Shown here one piece after another: positions 17,292 through 25,581 of a DNA stretch of 64,000 bases. Position 1 is the first letter of the stretch. Each line of letters opens with the position of its first letter. The notes under the pieces were generated by a model. The model saw nothing but the letters and a program-made list of their open reading frames with translations. It ran no database searches and was not told the origin of the DNA. The stretch is from Thioalkalivibrio sp. AKL19. GTDB lineage: Bacteria > Pseudomonadota > Gammaproteobacteria > Ectothiorhodospirales > Ectothiorhodospiraceae. The position numbers and the translations under genes are program-made. The stretch lies in NCBI RefSeq assembly GCF_000420165.1, contig NZ_ATUK01000013.1, forward strand, positions 124,001 through 188,000, in the 5' to 3' direction.

Positions 17292-17976
17292 GTTGCGTAT
17301 TCCGTTGGTCGTGATGGGCTTGATCGCGTTGCTATGGAGTCCCGGAGCGGCCGCGAATTCCCCGGAAGGTCAAAATCCTTCCCCGGAGCCCCTGACGATC
17401 CTGGTCTTCGGGGACTCCCTCAGCGCGGCCTATGGCATGCCCGAGTCTGCCGGCTGGCCGGCCTTGCTGGAAGAGCGCCTTGAGGAGCGCGAGCGGGACT
17501 GGGAGGTGGAGAACGTATCCATTAGCGGTGATACCACAGCGGGTGGCCGGACGCGGTTGCCGGAGGTGCTGGACCGTACCGCGCCCGTCCTCGTCATCCT
17601 GGCCCTGGGCGGTAACGACGGCCTGCGCGGCCTGCCACCGGCCGCTATGCGCGAAAACCTGGAGGCCATGGTCGAGGCCATCGAGACCGCGGGTGCCGAG
17701 ACCCTGTTGCTGGGTATTCGCATCCCGCCCAACTACGGGCGGCGTTACACCGAACGCTTCGAGGCGGTGTATGCCGATCTGGCCGAGGCCCGCGAGCTTG
17801 CGTTCGAGCCGTTCTTTCTCGAGGACATCCTGCTCGAAGACGGCATGCTGATGGACGACGGAATTCATCCCAGCGAGGCGGCCCAGCCCCATCTTCTGGA
17901 CGCGGTGTGGTCGCGTCTCGAGCCCATGGTGAAGGCGGCCGAGGCCGGCAAACCGCCGTGCAACGGCGACGGGTAG
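17290..17976 (+). CDS. tesA: TesA-type GDSL esterase/lysophospholipase, periplasmic
   Basis: 228 residues. A signal peptide (MLRIPLVVMGLIALLWSPGAAA) targets it to the periplasm. SGNH-hydrolase blocks are present: GDSLSAAYGM (nucleophile Ser43), the Gly in block II (VSISGDTTAGG), GGNDGLRG (block III Asn) and DDGIHPSE (catalytic Asp and His near the C-terminus). E. coli TesA is a thioesterase I, protease I and lysophospholipase L1 with broad acyl-ester specificity. It is divergent from ybbA, the same neighbourhood as in E. coli. The polypeptide is acidic, as are many exported proteins here. Confidence 0.93.
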   Translation: MLRIPLVVMGLIALLWSPGAAANSPEGQNPSPEPLTILVFGDSLSAAYGMPESAGWPALLEERLEERERDWEVENVSISGDTTAGGRTRLPEVLDRTAPVLVILALGGNDGLRGLPPAAMRENLEAMVEAIETAGAETLLLGIRIPPNYGRRYTERFEAVYADLAEARELAFEPFFLEDILLEDGMLMDDGIHPSEAAQPHLLDAVWSRLEPMVKAAEAGKPPCNGDG

Positions 17977-17994
17977 CACGGGGAGGCAGGCGCC

Positions 17995-18321
17995 TCAGTC
18001 GGCGAGGAGGGCCCGTATGTCGGCGACCACCGACTCCGGAAGCAGTTGGCGCAGGACCGGGTGCAGGTCGTGTTCGACCTCGGACAGCAGTGACAGGGTG
18101 CGGACCTCGGAGTGACGGCATAACGGGTTGCCGTACTGGTTGGTCTGAATCCGGCGTTCGGCCCCCATCGTCATCAATGCCACACCGGGCAGCCCGCGCG
18201 GGCCTTCGTCGAGGACTTCGATGAGTTCCACCATGCAGCCGTCCACCTCGCCCTGGATGCCAATCAGCGGGGCGAGGAGGTCGATCATGCGGCTGGACTG
18301 TTCGGTCGTCAGCGTAGCCAT
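17995..18321 (-). CDS. Hypothetical protein, 108 residues
   Basis: No family recognised. The sequence is soluble, without signal peptide or membrane helix, and mostly helical by composition, with two cysteines (one in GCMVEL, one in NPLCRHSE). Leu-rich segments at both ends (LLAPLIG, VLRQLLPESVVADIRALL) suggest a small helical bundle. It converges on tesA with an 18-bp gap and lies downstream of tRNA-Arg on the same strand. Regular codon use typical of the neighbours supports it as a real gene. Confidence 0.55.
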   Translation of the reverse strand: MATLTTEQSSRMIDLLAPLIGIQGEVDGCMVELIEVLDEGPRGLPGVALMTMGAERRIQTNQYGNPLCRHSEVRTLSLLSEVEHDLHPVLRQLLPESVVADIRALLAD

Positions 18322-18385
18322 TTGCCTACCTTACGACCGAAGTGGGCGCGGCGCCAGACCGGGAATGCCCGGCGCCGGCGGGAGA

Positions 18386-18462
18386 TGGTGTCCCCGGCAG
18401 GATTCGAACCTGCGACCTGCCCCTTAGGAGGGGGCTGCTCTATCCAGCTGAGCTACGGAGAC
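18386..18462 (-). tRNA. tRNA-Arg (anticodon CCT)
   Basis: Read on the minus strand the 77 bases fold as a cloverleaf: acceptor GTCTCCG with CGGGGAC (two G-T/T-G type pairs), D-arm TAGCTCAGCTGGATAGAGC, anticodon stem GCCCC/GGGGC with loop CTCCTAA (anticodon CCT), T-arm with TTCGAAT, discriminator A and encoded CCA. It reads the rare AGG codon. Confidence 0.96.
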
Positions 18463-18475
18463 CTGGAAAACGCGG

Positions 18476-18481
18476 AGTATA
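18476..18481 (-). promoter_or_regulatory. -10 element of tRNA-Arg promoter
   Basis: TATACT on the minus strand (AGTATA on plus) lies 14 bases before the tRNA 5' end, which is a normal distance for a -10 box. A -35 element is not evident in the GC-rich DNA beyond it. Confidence 0.5.
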
Positions 18482-18510
18482 AGCGTGGCAACCCCGCAGC
18501 CCCAAACGGC

Positions 18511-19440
18511 TCATGCGGCAGTCCTGTCCCCGGGGACGAGCTGGTGGTGCGCCCAGTCGAGAAATTCCTCCAGCGTTGCGCGACCGGTGTGCGGGGCTTC
18601 CGGGCCCGCCAGGTTGCGGTAGGTCACGTATCCCGAGTCGTGTTCCAGCACGCGCCGCACGGCCCAGTCCGCGTCGCCCTTCCCGTTGCTGAAACAGGTG
18701 CCGGGCCGGATCGCGTTCGGCGTAATGGGGTCGGGGTGGTGATGATGACGCCGGGCCAGCAGGTACAGGCGTGCAAGATCGTCCTCGGTCAGGTCGAGGT
18801 AGAGGTTCATCTCGCGCATGGCATGTTCGAGATCGGCGCGTCCGAGTCCGGCCTGTTCCAGGGCGCCAAGGGGCGGCTGCCCCGGGCTTTCGGGTGGGGG
18901 CGTGAGGCGCGCGGGATACCGCCGCCAGGGGAATGGATAGTTGATGATGACGGCGACCAGCAGCATGACCCCGACGCTGCTGAGGACCGGGTGCAGCAGA
19001 AACCAGGGTCCCAGGGCCGCTACCGAGTCGCCGCCCACGACGGCATACAGGGCGGTGGCGCCGCCGGGTGGATGCAGACAGCGCAGGTAATGCATCAGCC
19101 AGATCGCCAGTCCGACGGCGAACGCCGCCGCCAGTAGCGGGTGGGGCAGGAGGTCCCGCGCGAGGACGCCCACGATGGCCGCCACGCCATGCCCGCCTAG
19201 GACGTTCCATGGCTGCGAGAGGGCGGCGTGCGGCGCAGCGAAGAGCAGGACGGCGGTGGCGCCCAGGGATGCGAGAATCAGCCCGTTGATGCCGTTCTCG
19301 GTAACCGACGCGGCGACCTCCAGCGAGAGGTACAGGCCGATGATCGCGCCGACCAGCGCGATCAGCTTGTCCCAGTGGTTGGTGGTGTCGAGAAAATCGC
19401 CGAACAGCGATCCGCGTCCAGTGCGCAAGCCAGCCTCCAT
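18511..19440 (-). CDS. HPP-family integral membrane protein
   Basis: 309 residues. The N-terminal ~180 residues hold four or five membrane helices with the diagnostic LHPPGGATAL motif and NVLGGHGVAA, which define the HPP family. Cyanobacterial plastid relatives transport nitrite; function in proteobacteria is unproven. After residue ~185 comes a hydrophilic cytoplasmic region containing a histidine run (RRHHHHPDP) and a DSGYVTYRNLAGPEAPHTGR segment that has no family I recognise. The His run could bind metal. It follows tRNA-Arg divergent upstream DNA without a clear operon partner. Confidence 0.85.
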   Translation of the reverse strand: MEAGLRTGRGSLFGDFLDTTNHWDKLIALVGAIIGLYLSLEVAASVTENGINGLILASLGATAVLLFAAPHAALSQPWNVLGGHGVAAIVGVLARDLLPHPLLAAAFAVGLAIWLMHYLRCLHPPGGATALYAVVGGDSVAALGPWFLLHPVLSSVGVMLLVAVIINYPFPWRRYPARLTPPPESPGQPPLGALEQAGLGRADLEHAMREMNLYLDLTEDDLARLYLLARRHHHHPDPITPNAIRPGTCFSNGKGDADWAVRRVLEHDSGYVTYRNLAGPEAPHTGRATLEEFLDWAHHQLVPGDRTAA

Positions 19441-19851
19441 AAGCTTGAAGCAGAATGCATATTCGGCGCGGGGGTCTTCGGCGTCAAGTGGCCCTGTCAG
19501 GAAGCTGCCCCGGCACAGCGTCCGGCGCTACCGGGTTGCCCGGAGGCGACGTTTCGATCGGAACGCCCAGGCTTCGTACCGTGGGGTGGGGCAATGCCGC
19601 GAACGGGGTGCTGTGGTCGGAGTGGTCCGTCCGGAGAGGGTGACCGGGATGGCGCACGGGGCCATTGCGGATTGTGGCGCTATGCCTGACGGATCTTGTC
19701 GCGCGGGTTTTCCATGAACCGGTGCAGGGTCGCGCGTGGCGTCGGCGAGCAGACGGCCGTTGCGGATCGACCGGATGCCCGCGAGGCCCATCTGGCAGTC
19801 ACCGGTTGGGCGACAAACCAGGGATCGCGGGAGGGGCCCTCGGGTGAACCG
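19441..19851. other. 411-bp intergenic region, no gene recognised
   Basis: Open frames here are short, of atypical composition for the window and resemble no known protein. It should contain the HPP promoter. The end near 19690-19790 carries codon-like periodicity on the minus strand but no convincing product; a decayed gene cannot be excluded. Confidence 0.4.
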
Positions 19852-22107
19852 TCAGGTCCGGCCGGTGCCTGCAGAGGCGGGCAGGGCGGGTGGCAGCCCC
19901 TGCGAGAGTGGGGCGGGGGCTCCGAGGTAGTAGCCCTGAGCGAAGTTGAATCCCAGGTCCCGGACACGCCTGAGTTGTTCCGCCGCTTCGATCCCTTCCG
20001 CCACGGTGGTGTAGCCCGCATCGGCGATCATTTGAACCAGACTCTCGACGATTTGATGCTGGTCCGGGGAATCCAGGGAACGTATCAGGCTGATGTCGAA
20101 CTTGACCGTGTCCACGGGCATGGATGCGAGGTAGCGGAGGGATGAGTAGCCACTGCCAAAATCGTCGAGGGCAACCTGAAAACCTTGCTGGCGAAGCTGC
20201 TGGAGGTTCTCCGTGGCCTGCCCGATCTCCGTGATCAGGGCAGTCTCCGTGACCTCGAGGATGATCTGCCGGTCCTGCAGGAAGGGCACGAACGCCTCCA
20301 TCCACTGGGCGATTCCGGAATTCACGACGGTGGGGCCGGAGAGGTTGATCGAGATGCCGAGGCCGGCCGGGATTTGGGAGGTTCGCAGGTCCCGGAGAAT
20401 GCGATTCAGTATGGCCCGGTCCAGGTCGACCTCCAGGCGACGCGCCTCGACGACGGGAAAGATATCGGCCGGGCCGATGACTTCGTCCATGTGTTCGATG
20501 CGCAGAAGGGCCTCGACATAAGAGGCATGACGGTCGTCGAGTGCGATAACCGGCTGGTAGCTCATGCGAATCCCGGTTCCCCGGGTCACGGCCTCGTACA
20601 CGGCATTGTTGATCCAGTTCGAATAAAGCCCCTGCGTATCCTTCGCCAGTTCCGGGGTGAATATCACGACATGCGAGGACCCCGGGCGCTTGGCCTTGTA
20701 CATGGCAACGTCAGCCTGCCACTGCATAGCCAGAAGAGACGCCTCGTCGTTGCCAGGCGCGACGGCCATGCCGATGCTGACCTTGATCGGCTCCCGCACC
20801 CCGAAACGGTTGAAATCGGTCATCCGGATCCGCTCCAGGCAACGCTCACCCAGGCTCCGGGCGCCCGATTGGTCGCAGTCGAGGAGGATCGCCGCGAATT
20901 CGTCGCCGCCGATGCGGAACAGGTGTTCCCCGTCCCGCAGGACCTCGTCGATGTTGCGCGCCACAGCCTGCAGGACCGCGTCACCCACCGGATGACCATA
21001 GCTGTCGTTAATGGCCTTGAAGTGATTGATATCGAACAGGGCAAAGCACACCGGGTAGGTGTGGCGCGCGGCCAGTCGCGGAAGGGTGTCCCAGTATTCG
21101 TCAAAGGCCCGGCGGTTGCGCACACCGGTGAGGGCATCATGGTGCGCGATACGCCAGAATTCGCGGTTCTTCTCCTCGAGGCTCGAATGGACGTCCTGGA
21201 GCTGGGCCTGGTAGGAGTTCAGCGACTCGCGGATCTTCTCCGTTTCCGCGATGGGCAATACCCCGCCGACACGTTCCAGCACCAGGCCTCCGGCGCTTTT
21301 GCGAAGCCGGTCGATATGGCCGGAAATGTGGCGCAGCGGGCGCACGATCAGATAAACGAGCGTGGCGAACAGGGCGAGCGTAATGATCCCCAGGATGCCC
21401 CCGAGATTGATTACGGCCCCTGAGAGTAGTTCCTCCACCTGGTCGGCCATGGGGTTGGGGCGAAGATCGAACCGGGCGTGCCCGACGAGATCGCTCGCCG
21501 GGATCGCGTGCTGCTCGCCAAAATCGAAGCGGATGGATTCGGGATCGATAAAGCGGAACACATGTCCCTCGCGCAGGGCATCGAGAAACCGGCTCTTCAG
21601 GCCGACGAAGCCCGGCGGCGCCTGGGCCCCATTGATCGGCGGGATTGCCTCGATGACCATCAAAAGCGGCTCTGAGTCGCCCCGCACCGCACGTGGATCG
21701 GGAGGCGGAAGGTCAATCATCCCGGGCAAATGGACCGTGTCCGAGTTCGCCAGGGCGACCCCCTCATGGTCATAAACCTGGGCGTCCAGGACCCGGTCGG
21801 CCAGAATCCCGGCCTGGTGCATGCGGTGATTCTTCCAGTAGCCATAGTACTGCGGGGTGCCGAGCTGCTGGCGCACCTCTTCCCAGCGGGCGAATCGGGA
21901 TGCCTGTTGTGCCGCCTGCGTGCGGACGCGCTCCAGCGCGTTGGCAAGCTCCTGACGCGCGGCCTCGCGAGCACTTTCGTGGATCTCCCCGCGCAGTTGG
22001 TCGACCTGGTGCCAGGTGTAGAGTCCGAAGCCGGCGAGCGTGACGAGGGCAACCGCCGCCAGCAGGAGAGCGTAGTGCGTGATGGAAGGGATGCGCGTTC
22101 GGATCAT
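19852..22107 (-). CDS. Sensor GGDEF-EAL protein with CHASE4-like periplasmic domain
   Basis: 751 residues. One membrane helix at about 10-30, a ~200-residue periplasmic part (ARWEEVRQQLGTPQYYGYW; CHASE4-like), a second helix near 237-260, a HAMP-like linker (VRPLRHISGHIDRLRK), a GGDEF domain (IGGDEF) and an EAL domain. The I-site position reads RDGE, i.e. RxxE, a near-miss to RxxD. EAL residues are present: EALLRIE, NLSGPTV, EVTETAL, DDFGSG, KFDISL, AEGIE, QGY. The start ATG overlaps the stop of the upstream hydrolase gene as ATGA, so the pair is translationally coupled. The likely output is c-di-GMP control in answer to a periplasmic signal, perhaps one made or removed by the hydrolase. Confidence 0.9.
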   Translation of the reverse strand: MIRTRIPSITHYALLLAAVALVTLAGFGLYTWHQVDQLRGEIHESAREAARQELANALERVRTQAAQQASRFARWEEVRQQLGTPQYYGYWKNHRMHQAGILADRVLDAQVYDHEGVALANSDTVHLPGMIDLPPPDPRAVRGDSEPLLMVIEAIPPINGAQAPPGFVGLKSRFLDALREGHVFRFIDPESIRFDFGEQHAIPASDLVGHARFDLRPNPMADQVEELLSGAVINLGGILGIITLALFATLVYLIVRPLRHISGHIDRLRKSAGGLVLERVGGVLPIAETEKIRESLNSYQAQLQDVHSSLEEKNREFWRIAHHDALTGVRNRRAFDEYWDTLPRLAARHTYPVCFALFDINHFKAINDSYGHPVGDAVLQAVARNIDEVLRDGEHLFRIGGDEFAAILLDCDQSGARSLGERCLERIRMTDFNRFGVREPIKVSIGMAVAPGNDEASLLAMQWQADVAMYKAKRPGSSHVVIFTPELAKDTQGLYSNWINNAVYEAVTRGTGIRMSYQPVIALDDRHASYVEALLRIEHMDEVIGPADIFPVVEARRLEVDLDRAILNRILRDLRTSQIPAGLGISINLSGPTVVNSGIAQWMEAFVPFLQDRQIILEVTETALITEIGQATENLQQLRQQGFQVALDDFGSGYSSLRYLASMPVDTVKFDISLIRSLDSPDQHQIVESLVQMIADAGYTTVAEGIEAAEQLRRVRDLGFNFAQGYYLGAPAPLSQGLPPALPASAGTGRT

Positions 22108-22985
22108 TGCGCCTGTTGCCTTTGGAGGGCCCACTCGATCTCGTCCAGCAGGTCAAACTCGTGCAACTGATCGAAGAAGTGATTGGCGCCGTCGACAATG
22201 CGAACCTCCGCACCATGCTGTCGTAAGGTCTCGATCCATTCCAGGTCGATCCGGTCATCGCCACTGCCCGCAATGAGCGTGGACGGAACGCCGATCGACT
22301 GGAAGGCCTGATCGGTGCGCTGCTTGTCCCAGTCGTAGTAGGAAAGGTATGCCGCGGGCGTGGTGACATACTCGTGACAGAAACCCAGGGCGAATTTCTC
22401 CAGCCCGGGATCGTTGCGGGCAAGGGCCGCACGGGCGCGGGCAGCATGTTCGGGGGATTCAAAAGCGACTTCGCCGTACCCGAAAAACGTCACACTGATA
22501 AAGATGGCATATCCCACGGGGGCTCCCGGGGAGTGAGCAAGGTAGTCCAGCAGGTTCACGCTGCCGGCGCTGTGGCCGATCAAGACGGGTTCCTGACCGG
22601 TTTGTTCGTGGAGCCATTCGACCCACGTCGCGATTTCATCCCGTGTCTGCGGCATGGAATGGGTGTGCACGGCCTCGCAGGGCAGGCTGGCGGTGCGCCG
22701 GTCGATACCGAGTGTCAGGCTGTGGGTCAGGACACTGTATCCCGCGTCGGCGAGCGCGGTCGCGAGACGGCGTACCGTGGGGAAATGATGGGTCTGCAGA
22801 AAACCATGCTGGATCAGGATCGCGGGCATGTCCGGGTCGCCGGCCCAGTACGCCGCTTCAGCGGAATCCCCGGACGGCATCTGCAGGGTCACGGATACTT
22901 CTTCGCCACTTGCGAACGCCGGGCCCAGGCTCAACAGGGTTACGGCCATAAACGCCACCGCGCTTCGCAAACACCATCCGGACAT
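22104..22985 (-). CDS. Secreted alpha/beta-hydrolase
   Basis: 293 residues with a signal peptide (hydrophobic 8-22, likely cleavage after AFA at 26). The alpha/beta-hydrolase features are HGF oxyanion loop (60-62), nucleophile elbow GHSAGS with Ser139, a probable acid Asp in GSGDDRIDL (~245) and His in DGANHFFDQ (~266). The substrate is unknown; an ester, lactone or acyl compound in the periplasm is possible. It is coupled (ATGA) to the GGDEF-EAL sensor gene, and a perfect FNR/ANR box lies about 110 bp upstream, so the pair may be switched on under low oxygen. Confidence 0.8.
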   Translation of the reverse strand: MSGWCLRSAVAFMAVTLLSLGPAFASGEEVSVTLQMPSGDSAEAAYWAGDPDMPAILIQHGFLQTHHFPTVRRLATALADAGYSVLTHSLTLGIDRRTASLPCEAVHTHSMPQTRDEIATWVEWLHEQTGQEPVLIGHSAGSVNLLDYLAHSPGAPVGYAIFISVTFFGYGEVAFESPEHAARARAALARNDPGLEKFALGFCHEYVTTPAAYLSYYDWDKQRTDQAFQSIGVPSTLIAGSGDDRIDLEWIETLRQHGAEVRIVDGANHFFDQLHEFDLLDEIEWALQRQQAQ

Positions 22986-23090
22986 GGTCGTATCTCCCTG
23001 ACCTCAAGAGCCGGCAAATGCCAATGGAAATTCCTTGCCCACAATCTAGCAGCATCGTGCGGCCACGGCGTGGGTGGAGTCGGATGCGTC

Positions 23091-23104
23091 TTGATCTGGA
23101 TCAA
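23091..23104 (-). promoter_or_regulatory. FNR/ANR-type operator upstream of hydrolase/GGDEF-EAL pair
   Basis: TTGATCTGGATCAA is a perfect match to the FNR/ANR consensus TTGATnnnnATCAA. On the minus strand a possible -10 box TAGATT (plus 23043-23048) follows; a transcript start near 23036 would place the operator centre at about -61.5, the usual class I activator position. The only downstream gene in this direction is the secreted hydrolase at 22985. The remainder of 22986-23195 shows no gene; a run of seven T (23142-23148) faces plus and has no partner gene. Confidence 0.7.
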
Positions 23105-23195
23105 GAACCGCTTGGATACCGTATCGGTAAGGCCTGAACGGTTTTTTTCTGGATCTCCGAGGCGCGTTGCAGGCGTGTCGGGCTGCGGGAATCCG

Positions 23196-24011
23196 TCAGG
23201 GTGTCTCGGCCTCGAGAATGAGCGAAACCCGTCGGTTCTCCGCGCGCCCCCCGGGGGTGTCGTTGGGGGCGACCGGAAGGGTGTCGGCACGACCCACCGC
23301 GCGCAACTGGCCAGGTGCCACCCCGCGGGTGACCAGGTACCGAACGACGCCGGAGGCGCGCGCCGAGGACAGCTCCCAGTTGGACGGGAAGCGTTCGGTC
23401 GCAATGGGGACGTTATCCGTGTGACCTTCCACGGTGACGGGACCCGCGTGATCTTCCAGGATGGGGAGCAGATCCTCCAGCAGCGCCTCTCCATCCGGGC
23501 GCAGGTCCGCCTGGGCCGTGCTGAACAGGATGTCGTCGCGGATGCGGAGCTCCAGCCGGCCGGGCTGCTCGACGACGTCTACACCGTCGGGGGCGCGGGT
23601 GCGCAAGTCTCCAGCCTCGACCTCAACCTCCGATGGATGCTCCGGGTCCGCCTCCGCGACGGCCGGATCCTCTGTACGGGCGGGTTCGAGGATGGGCGCC
23701 TCCACCAGCGCGGGATGGACCAAAGGCTCGACGAGAGCGCTGCGATCCGGGTGGGCCAGTGCGATGGGGCTGGCCGAGACGGCGCGTGGGTCGTCCTCGC
23801 GCGGGTCCATGAAGGTCAACAGGATTACGAACACCACGATGACCAGGGTCAGGACGTCCAGGTAGGTGAGAATCCAGGCGTGTTCGTCGTCGCGCTGGCG
23901 CTCCCCCGGGTAGGACCCAAGAAAGGCCTGCTCCGGGCGGGTGGCGGCATGGGCGTCCATCTCCGCCTGCAGGGCGGCTCGTTCCGAGGTGGAATAGGCG
24001 GGGCCGGGCAT
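23196..24011 (-). CDS. motB: MotB-like stator protein with OmpA-type peptidoglycan-binding domain
   Basis: 271 residues. One membrane helix (about 47-67; ILTYLDVLTLVIVVFVILL) contains Asp52, the proton/sodium-carrying aspartate position of MotB. A long acidic, Pro-rich linker (70-150) leads to an OmpA-like domain (~160-265; VEGHTDNVPI, SNWELSSARA, NRRVSL). With the MotA-like gene 4 bp upstream it would form a torque-generating or gliding-type stator anchored to peptidoglycan. No other flagellar gene is in the window, so it may power flagella made elsewhere or be a stand-alone Mot/Tol-like motor. Confidence 0.85.
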   Translation of the reverse strand: MPGPAYSTSERAALQAEMDAHAATRPEQAFLGSYPGERQRDDEHAWILTYLDVLTLVIVVFVILLTFMDPREDDPRAVSASPIALAHPDRSALVEPLVHPALVEAPILEPARTEDPAVAEADPEHPSEVEVEAGDLRTRAPDGVDVVEQPGRLELRIRDDILFSTAQADLRPDGEALLEDLLPILEDHAGPVTVEGHTDNVPIATERFPSNWELSSARASGVVRYLVTRGVAPGQLRAVGRADTLPVAPNDTPGGRAENRRVSLILEAETP

Positions 24012-24015
24012 GGGG

Positions 24016-24855
24016 TCAGCGCCGCTCGGTCGATTCGTCCGGATCGCGCGTTTCCTCGGCCGCGGGATCTTCGCCGTTGAGCGGGGCCTGGCGGATCTCG
24101 TCGCTGTGGTTCTCCATGAACGAGCGCAGGGTCTCGCGGATGTAGCCCGGCGAGCGCCCCTTGCGCATGAGCATGATGCCCTCCAGCACCATGGTCATCA
24201 GCACGACCCGCTCCTCGGTTCGCCGCTCCAGCTTGATGGCGATGGGCCGGAAGACCAGGTTGGCGAGCAGGATGCCGTAGAACGTGGTGATCAGGGCGAT
24301 GCCCAGGTTCACCGCGATGACGGTGAAGTCGTCGCTCTCGGTGGTCAGCAGCAGGTTGATCAGCCCGATCAGCGTCCCGAGCATGCCGAAGGCCGGGGCA
24401 TAGGTGGCCATGGTCCGGAACATCTGGGCATCGGCCTGTTCGCGGGCGCGCAGGCGGGCCATGCGCCAGTTGAGCAGGTCGGAGACGTCGTCCATCGGGG
24501 TGTCGTCGATGACCAGCTGGATGCCGGTGCGCAGGAACGGGTTGCGGATCTGGTCGAGGCGATCCTGGATGCGCCGCAGGTTCTGCGAGAACCAGTAGCG
24601 CGAGACCTGGACGATCTCCTCGAGGTCCTGGGTGACGTCGTAGCGCTCCTCGCGGATCGCGTTGGCGCCGGCGCGAAACACGCGCATCACTTCGTGGAAG
24701 GGGTAGCTCATCAGCGTGGCCGCGATGGTGCCGCCCACCACGATGCCGAGGCCGGGCAGGTTCAGGAAGGCGTCGAGGTCCTGCGAGGAAAACGCGATAA
24801 CGCTGCCGAACACCAGCAGGCTGCCGAAAATGCCAAGGAGGGTGGAGAGATTCAT
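24016..24855 (-). CDS. motA: MotA-like stator proton/sodium channel subunit
   Basis: 279 residues with four membrane helices (about 2-22, 33-50, 155-178, 185-206) and a cytoplasmic loop between helices 2 and 3 carrying charged residues (Arg/Asp-rich, ~60-150) as needed for contact with FliG. The pore motif APAFGMLGTLIGL matches MotA, including the conserved Pro. It is 4 bp ahead of the MotB-like gene. The acidic tail (GEDPAAEETRDPDESTERR) is unusual. PomA/MotA type cannot be told by eye, so ion specificity is open. Confidence 0.88.
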   Translation of the reverse strand: MNLSTLLGIFGSLLVFGSVIAFSSQDLDAFLNLPGLGIVVGGTIAATLMSYPFHEVMRVFRAGANAIREERYDVTQDLEEIVQVSRYWFSQNLRRIQDRLDQIRNPFLRTGIQLVIDDTPMDDVSDLLNWRMARLRAREQADAQMFRTMATYAPAFGMLGTLIGLINLLLTTESDDFTVIAVNLGIALITTFYGILLANLVFRPIAIKLERRTEERVVLMTMVLEGIMLMRKGRSPGYIRETLRSFMENHSDEIRQAPLNGEDPAAEETRDPDESTERR

Positions 24856-24977
24856 GCATGCTTCCGGGAAAGGACCGTCGCAAGCTTAAAACAGGCGACC
24901 GGATGGCGTCTGCCCGCGTGTGATGGCGAGGGCATTCCCGCGTACACTCGGACCGTCAACCGATAAGGAGCGGCCGC

Positions 24978-25568
24978 ATGGATATGACCTGGGTGGTACT
25001 CGGGATACTGGTTCTGCTGGTGATCTGGGGCGTGTGGACCTACAACCGCCTGGTGACCTCGCGCAACCGCTACAAGAATGCCTTTGCGCAGATCGATGTC
25101 CAGCTGACCCGTCGTTACGACCTGATTCCCAATCTGGTCAAGGTCGCGGAACGCTACATGAGCCACGAGCGTGACACCCTCGAGGCGGTCATCCAGGCGC
25201 GCAATCAGGCCCAGCAGAGCCTGCAGGAAGTGGCGGGCGATCCGACCAACGCCGACGCCGTGCGCAAGCTGTCCAGCTCGGAGCAGGGGCTTTCCGGGGC
25301 GTTGGGTAGGCTATTCGCACTGTCCGAGAGTTATCCCGACCTCAAGGCCAACGAGAACATGATGCAGTTGTCCGAAGAGCTGACCAGCACCGAGAACCGG
25401 GTTGCCTATGCCCGTCAGGGTTTCAATGACGCCGTCATGCAATACAACATCCTGCGCGAGATGTTCCCGAACAGCCTGATCGCCAACAACTTCGGCTTTC
25501 GCCCGGCGCAGCTGCTGGAGATCGAGGATCCGCAGAAGCGCGAGCCTGTTCAAGTGAACTTCTCCTGA
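24978..25568 (+). CDS. LemA family protein
   Basis: 196 residues: one N-terminal helix (about 5-22) followed by the LemA coiled-coil domain. The diagnostic segment YDLIPNLVKVAERYMSHE and the later ENRVAYARQGFNDAVMQYN are intact. LemA proteins have a single N-terminal anchor and often precede an M48 protease gene, as here (13-bp gap); a role in protein quality control or cell-envelope response is inferred from the pairing. Confidence 0.92.
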   Translation: MDMTWVVLGILVLLVIWGVWTYNRLVTSRNRYKNAFAQIDVQLTRRYDLIPNLVKVAERYMSHERDTLEAVIQARNQAQQSLQEVAGDPTNADAVRKLSSSEQGLSGALGRLFALSESYPDLKANENMMQLSEELTSTENRVAYARQGFNDAVMQYNILREMFPNSLIANNFGFRPAQLLEIEDPQKREPVQVNFS

Positions 25569-25581
25569 TTGCCGGGGCGCC

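Noticed and set aside
19528-19791. Possible decayed gene on the minus strand
   Set aside because: Frames are short and no protein family can be recognised.
23142-23148. Intrinsic terminator at a T7 run
   Set aside because: It faces plus, no plus-strand gene precedes it, and the stem before it is only about 5 bp.
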